From assembly GCA_022497155.1 (NCBI GenBank), contig MU385711.1, forward strand, positions 1,450,673 to 1,514,672: a DNA stretch of 64,000 nt. The letters run 5' to 3'. The position numbers were made by a program, and so were the translations under genes. Numbering within the stretch: position 1 is the first letter of the stretch; the number at the start of each line of letters is the position of its first letter. Source of the stretch: Whalleya microplaca (Eukaryota > Ascomycota > Sordariomycetes > Xylariales > Xylariaceae). The notes under the pieces are model-generated. The model had not been told where the DNA came from. It saw nothing but the letters and a program-made list of their open reading frames with translations, and did not search any database. Positions 58,404-64,000 of this stretch are shown piece by piece.

Positions 58404-60868
58404 GCAAAGCCGTTCTGAGGCTCACCGGCCTCTAGCTAGGAGGAGGCAGCTTATGGAGCAAGCATGCAAGCAGGCAGGCAAGCAAGCAGGGCATTGCGAA
58501 ATATCTTAGGGTTGTCTATACCTAATCATGACATACCCCATTTTTTGGCACGTTGAGTTATACTTTGATTTTCCCCGGAACTGCGAAACCCATGGATACC
58601 GTTTGACACTTTTTTTGTTTTGGGGGGAAGGGAGGCACAGAGTTTGGGCAAATGGAGTTGGCAGATATGTGGTTCAGGACCATGGCATCTTTTCTTCTTA
58701 CGAACCGCAACGGGACGGTAGGGGAGGAGGGAAGATGAGGGATACTATTCTCAATGATGGATTTTTTTTCTTCGTCTGCTTGCTATAGCAGATTACGCAG
58801 GATTCTAGGAGATGGGGACAACAGCAGCAGCAGCAGCAAGCAGTCAGTGGTGGTGGGAGTGGGTAGTTGTTGGTGGTGGTTGTGCTGGATTATAAGCATG
58901 AAAGCAGGCGATTACGTTTCCCGAACGCGCTTATATCCCGGCTTATTGCTCTCTCCCTCGCCGAGATTTCCAGACGTTGCGGTCGAGGGACTCGGCGAGA
59001 GTTGTATATGGGTAAATTAAGTACGCCCTGAGGTTTTTTGGTACAATCTTACTTGATTGATGAATGCTATGGAAAATACCAACTGTTACCTCGGCTCGCG
59101 TTGAACAATGCTTTCGTCTCTCCCTGCGCCGGCCTAATAATGGGCACATATGTGAAGCGATATTGAGCGTGATATTGAAAGGTATCCCTTGCGTCTGTGA
59201 AATAGAGGCTTGGGTATTCTTACGGGCGATAACTTAGGTTCCAGTTATATGGTTCTGGAACTGGATTATACATACAATTATAACCGAAGGTAGGACATTG
59301 TGTAAGCCTTTTTTGGTAACTCGTTAGGCTTCGAGTGTCCAACTCGCCTCTAACATATTCATGCCTTCGTAGCAGGCAGGGAAGAATGGGACACCGGGAT
59401 TGTACTGTGGTACATACACCATCGCCTACATCGGAGACACGTAATGGCTATGCGTAGTCGTTGCCAATTTAGCTGTTTGAGAAGAATTAAAGGATTGAAG
59501 GATGGTGAAACGTAGTGCTTACTTATCTACGTGTAGGCAGATATTTAACTTTCTTGAAATCGTCTGGACTACCAGATGGTGTGTCGTCTGATAATGTCTA
59601 TGTTCTGGGCCTACTGTATGTACCTAATGTGTGTAAGTGGACGGCAGTCTGTCCAGTAGTCGTGCGTTACGGGCGTGTGTTAGTGGCAGACGGTTTCCGA
59701 AGTGGGGATGATGCCCCAACAACGAAAGAAAGCTTCGATTGATGTTCGCTTGGGCTGGCTTGTCGCTGATCATGGATACCTCCGGTTGATATGTAATGTA
59801 CTAACTCAACGGGTCTCTAGTTGAACGTTACCTGGGGTATTCTATCTGTCATATGTAATTAGGGGTTTCATTATCAAAGGTATGGAAAGTGGTGGCTTTT
59901 GCTGAAACGTGCTTTTCCCATCACGAAGGCAAATGGCGGGAAGCATAGACGGTGGTTCATAGATAAAACGCTCACGCTACTTCAAAATCCAAAGAGGGTA
60001 TGCGAAGGCCTTCATATTTTCTTTTTTCCCGTGGCAACATTGACGTGACGGCGGGATTGGATTCGCGCGCATGGGAAGTCCTATCGCCAAGGCCGGGTTA
60101 ACCTGCCTAGCTATGCATAATGTGGCTTCGGCTTGGTCCTAGGGACTGCGGATCGGACCATTTCTAACTAGGTACATACATTACTTATCGAGGCAGGCGG
60201 GCCTGGCAAGGCAAGGCGGGCAAGGATTAGGGGGGTGAGTGAGTGAGTCACTGGTTGTTGTGTGTGTCGCCAACCTATACTACCGTGATACATGACATAT
60301 CCTATACGCGGAATCCTGCAAGCGTTCGCGAGCGGGTTGCTAGATCTGGTCGGTTCCGACTGCTCGATCTGAGAGAAGAGAGAGAGAGAAAGATTGGTAC
60401 GGTACGATACGATACGGCACAGTAGTACGCTCTCGAATGGTTTCAATCCTAATCAGTTTCTTATTACACGTAGGTAATGTAGATCTGGGAAGTGGGTGCT
60501 CGGATGTCGTCAATGAGGCCCAGCAGGAGAAGGACAAAAAAAAATAAAATAAAATAAAAGCAGATTAGGTATGTATATCATGATATGAGAATCATATGTA
60601 TCACCAACCAACGAGAGGAACCCGCCCGGCTGGGTAAGGCAACACAGACGGCATGCTGTGGAGGTTGCAGAGTGCCAATGGCGTGACGGTTGGGGACACC
60701 CAGTCGTGAGGGATCAGCTCGTGATAGGCTCGTTCCGGACTTCAGAGCAGGAAACATGCATGTCTTGGGTTTTCCATCTTTTCCCCTTTCTCAGTTTTGC
60801 TCATAATCAGGAGCCTACATAGTACTTCCTCCTAATAAGGTGCCAGGCGATGTGTAGATGTTAGCGGG

Positions 60869-60904
60869 ATGTATGTATGTATGTATGTATGTATGTATGT
60901 ATGT
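60869..60904. repeat. ATGT tetranucleotide microsatellite
   Basis: About nine uninterrupted GTAT/ATGT units. A likely length-polymorphic locus. Confidence 0.95.
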
Positions 60905-62977
60905 GCATGCGTGTGGGTGGCATATATCTACCTGGCCAACAACGAAGTATGTACCCGGTTTGGGTTACCGTACCGAGAGATGAGGTTCAATATAATTGTT
61001 TAATAAGCATGTACGCCATACATAAATGGTATATACATTTATGGTATACAGGTCGCTATGTATGCTGAACCGGAGAGAGCGAAAAAGTTTCATATCGAGA
61101 AATCTTGAGGAAATGAGTTTGACCGGCTCTGATTCCCGTCGCTGTCCCCTGACAAGGTACATACATACCTGAGCTTCTGGGGTCTCCTTACTAAATATAT
61201 ACTCGGAAATTGATCATTCGACTAAGAGTAGCCTACCAGGAGTCATGGAGAGCCTTATAGCATACATATGTTGTTGTGTGTTTCTATTCCTATTCCGTCG
61301 AATGCTGCTCAAGTGTATGTATGTACGTGTATGTATGTCGGTATAAATTTGAAGTTACGTTACAAGCTGAGTTGAAAGCAGCCGAGGAAAGCCTGGAAAG
61401 GTGTTTTGTTCAATACGACTTTGTATGTATGCTGCAAGCATGGGCGGTAGTTCCGTAGGATTCATAATATTGTTGTTATTCTTATTATCATGGATGGGGG
61501 CTGTTAATGGTGAAAATTCAATTGTCTTTATCGTATATGTCACCATTGCTGTGAGAGCAGTATTTATTGTCTATAGATTACGTGTAAATCATACTTAGCC
61601 CCTTGTTCCATCTCGGTGAGTAACATCAATCCCAGTGTGCTGGAGGAATATTATTTTCATAGATGTTCGTGTTCACATTGTGAAGTATTTACTTAACCTA
61701 GGATTGTAGGTAATAAGGTAGGCACAGAATATGTATGTTCGTTATCAAGTAGTTCAAGGTAGGTATTTAACGGAGCGGAGTAACAGCCCTGTAATTTGGT
61801 TTACGTGATCATCGTTACGGGTTGCAAGGTCGCGAGGTCACTGGCGTGGAGTGGACTCTAGCTGTCTAGGCAGGTACATACTTACATACTTACAGGGCAG
61901 GGGCTCCCCCCAAGCTTGCACCTGCCAACCAGCCCATACATACCTGCCATCCAGCAATTGACTTTCATAGGTATCTCCATAGCCTACTTAGCGTATGTAC
62001 ATGACCTAGAGGAACTAGTATTACAGGTAGTGCAGCACTGTAACATACATAACTTACACGCTAGACTACCTAGATAGACTACCTAGAGTTACTTGTGTTC
62101 CTTGTCTTTTACATGCTAGTGAATACTCTTCCACCTTCGCATCAACATGTCTTAACCCCTTCCTGCGTGGTCCTAGCAGCCCTAGTCATCATCTCCCGTC
62201 CTCATCTTCTTTTGCGGCGACCGCAGCCTGTGATCTGAGACAATCATCTCTTGAAGTGGTAAATTGCGATTGTTACCTGCGGGAAACACGTCCACACACG
62301 TCCACACACGTCCACACACATCTTTTCCTCATCCGCCGTTCCTCATTCGTCGTCGCACTCCTGGTCTCCCCCGTCCCCCCCAAATTATTTGTGTCTGGCT
62401 TCGAACCTGAGCCTGGGGCCGCATGTCCAATCGCCGTCGTCCAACGGTCCAGACAAGCAGCACTCCTGCAGATAATACTCCGACCTTCGCTGCATTCGCT
62501 GCGCAAGTCCAGAAGCTCCAGTGGAAGCCTCTTTTTTATTAGCCTTACCCTGCATGCGCACTACATAATACGCAGTACATAGGGCAGCCCTCATTATATC
62601 CAACGACCGAAATAGGACGAATAGGACGACGACTATAGAAGCACGAATAGAAAGATAGCAACGACACCTTTGTTCCTGTGCCCTCCTGGCCTATCCCTCC
62701 TGACCCTTCTCCAATGCGAGCCCGACCCCGGCCACCGACCTTGCCCACACCCTGATTGCCTGATTAGCATTTTCTGACAGCTCACCGGCTGCTGCAGTCC
62801 CTGGCCCTCGATATTCCACGTGCCGTATGGAGACGAGACGACGGAGAGTCCAAGCCTAGGTTAGGGATAATAATGGAATGAGGAAGGAAATAGCTGGGTC
62901 GAAAATCACATACATACATACGCAGTACACACACACAATTGCCTTGTCTAGGTATTCCTTATCGAACATCTGTCGCC

Positions 62978-63027
62978 CAGATATTCCAGATATATTCCAG
63001 GTATATTCCAGGTATATTCCAGATATT
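62978..63027. repeat. 11-bp degenerate tandem array
   Basis: About four copies of a CAGATAT/AGGTATATTCC-type unit upstream of the last gene. Function unknown. Confidence 0.8.
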
Positions 63028-63412
63028 CGAGTCGCAACAACTTGCAACAACCTACAACAACTGCAACAGCCTAGATTGCCCTGTTGCCATGCGCCAAAGT
63101 CGTTGCCGATCTCGTTACCAACCTGTGTAGCTTGCCGTCTGCCATCTGTCGTCTGTCTCCTAGAAATGCCCACGCCCCAATGGCAGCTGCTGAACGATCG
63201 AGCCTCTGCCCGCGATTTGTGACCAACGACCTTTCACTTCCTACTTCCCACTCCCAACGCCAACGCAATCCTGCTTCGTGGCATTTTGCCCTTGGAGGAG
63301 GTGAATGGCCGCGACACCGACACCGACACCGACAACGACACATCGCACGACATAGATACTTCCCATCTGGGCGAAGCCGATCGACCCTCCATGCTCATCC
63401 CCCTCCGTGTTA

Positions 63413-64000
63413 ATGCAGTCGAGACGACGGATGAGCCGAATCCTTCCACCAGAAATGGAGGGGAAGGGGAAAACTCGCGGTGACCGGGACGAGATCCCCT
63501 CGGACCGCTCACAATTTACAGGAGGAGACACTATACGCCGAAGCACGGAAAGGCCTGTCCCTACCATTACGCACACAACCTTCAGGCCCAGTGCCAACAT
63601 GCACAACAGTATCCGGACTGTTACGCCTGAACCTGGCGAGCCCTATCCGATGGACACGAACATGAACAGTATCTCACAAGTGACCCGGGGTTTCGGCGGC
63701 CCTGCCCCTGCCTCTGCCCCTGCCCCTTCTCAGCAGAGCTCGCCCAGGTCCATACCTGGCGGGGAAATGAGACGGCAAGGCGTGGTATTCAATGATTCTG
63801 TCAGCGATTCCATTGACAGCACCTCCTCGAGCCCCCCGCCCCAGCAGCAGAGGTCTGCTAACAGACCACGCACACATACCATGAACGATGCACTTGCACT
63901 ACGCCAGCAAACCTCTGAGAATCGACATAGAGTCGGCTCATTCTCCTCTTCAGGTTCACAACAGTTCACTGACATCGATATTCGCCCGCCCCCCACGGTG
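63413..64000 (+). CDS. N-terminal part of an unidentified low-complexity protein (cut by right edge)
   Basis: Open frame without stop to the end of the window. Candidate starts are 63413 (MQSRRRM), 63431 and 63455 (MEGKGKTRG); the first is upstream-most after an in-frame stop near 63353. About 195 residues are visible: polar and basic at first (RDEIPSDRSQFTGGDTIRRSTE), then Pro/Ala, Ser and Gln runs (GGPAPASAPAPSQQSSPRS, SSPPPQQQRS), later HTMNDALALRQQ and SSGSQQFTDIDIRPPPTV. This looks like the disordered N-terminus of a large regulatory protein with many phosphosites. I do not recognise the family; the folded domain must lie to the right. A neighbouring frame (63286-63483) is also open but lacks a workable splice into this one. 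Confidence 0.5.
   Translation, partial: MQSRRRMSRILPPEMEGKGKTRGDRDEIPSDRSQFTGGDTIRRSTERPVPTITHTTFRPSANMHNSIRTVTPEPGEPYPMDTNMNSISQVTRGFGGPAPASAPAPSQQSSPRSIPGGEMRRQGVVFNDSVSDSIDSTSSSPPPQQQRSANRPRTHTMNDALALRQQTSENRHRVGSFSSSGSQQFTDIDIRPPPTV

Larger units (their letters stand above)
58404..63412. other. Large intergenic region with microsatellites
   Basis: 5.0 kb. GCAAGCAGGCAG-type repeats at about 58460-58492 and an AGC run at 58822-58840. AAAAT-type repeats at about 60535-60558. An ATGT array at 60869-60904. CACACGTCCA-type tandem (about three copies) at 62286-62319. An 11-bp ATTCCAGGTAT-type array at 62978-63027. 62200-63412 is probably the long leader or promoter of the gene at the right edge. 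Frames at 62256-62582 and 63286-63483 (plus) lack conserved motifs. No RNA gene seen. Confidence 0.45.

Noticed and set aside
1..64000. CRISPR arrays, operons, prokaryotic promoters, 5S rRNA, biosynthetic gene cluster, complete transposons
   Set aside because: Sequence is eukaryotic nuclear; no direct-repeat arrays, no 5S signature, no transposase or polyketide/peptide synthase domains were seen.

Overview
The window looks like nuclear DNA of a filamentous ascomycete (Pezizomycotina, probably Sordariomycetes). The genes have short GT-AG introns (about 50-140 nt), often with CTAAC- or CTGAC-type branch sites. The protein set is typically fungal: FLC/TRP-like, DUF3433, Axl2-like cadherin, Asp f 7-like expansin, neutral trehalase, isocitrate lyase, mitochondrial mL58. 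About fifteen genes or gene pieces in 64 kb is sparse. Long intergenic stretches are AT-rich and scattered with short palindromes and microsatellites. No homology search was possible, so all names rest on recognised sequence motifs, and exon borders were worked out by hand from reading frame and splice signals.

Layout. 0-0.4 kb: 5' end of a PP2C phosphatase gene (minus, cut by the window edge). 3.0-6.1: Axl2/Bud10-like cadherin-domain membrane protein (minus). 6.9-8.5: broken BAHD-type acyltransferase (minus). 9.2-10.1: EFM6-type lysine methyltransferase (plus). 11.8-12.1: small unassigned ORF. 13.4-14.2: secreted expansin-like DPBB protein (plus). 16.3-18.9: CCZ1 (minus). 20.4-22.7: flavin-carrier/TRP-like FLC (minus). 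26.2-28.7: DUF3433 membrane protein (minus). 30.7-31.6: atypical Ras-like protein (plus). 32.8-34.7: isocitrate lyase (minus). 36.4-38.9: neutral trehalase in five exons (minus). 43.7-46.6: family-2 glycosyltransferase of the fungal hyphal-growth GT2 type (plus). 47.8-49.5: F-box-like, cysteine-rich protein (plus). 50.2-51.0: mitochondrial ribosomal protein mL58/MRPL20 (minus). 51-57.3: gene-poor, with a decayed gene remnant and a weak tRNA-like sequence. 57.3-58.4: conserved disordered fungal protein (plus). 63.4-64.0: start of an unidentified low-complexity protein (plus, cut by the right edge).

This is ordinary chromosomal housekeeping and growth-related content, not an operon or a biosynthetic cluster. 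Several products act at the cell surface, membranes or in polarity (Axl2-like, FLC, GT2, expansin-like, DUF3433, CCZ1 in vacuolar fusion). Isocitrate lyase and neutral trehalase lie next to each other in the same orientation and both serve reserve-carbon mobilisation, but nothing here shows joint regulation. I did not find a clearly new multi-gene system. The most unusual single items are the Ras-like protein with degraded G3 and G4 motifs and no CaaX, the F-box/Cys-rich protein, the acyltransferase pseudogene with a lost catalytic His, and the recurring TACCTAGGTA-like palindromes.
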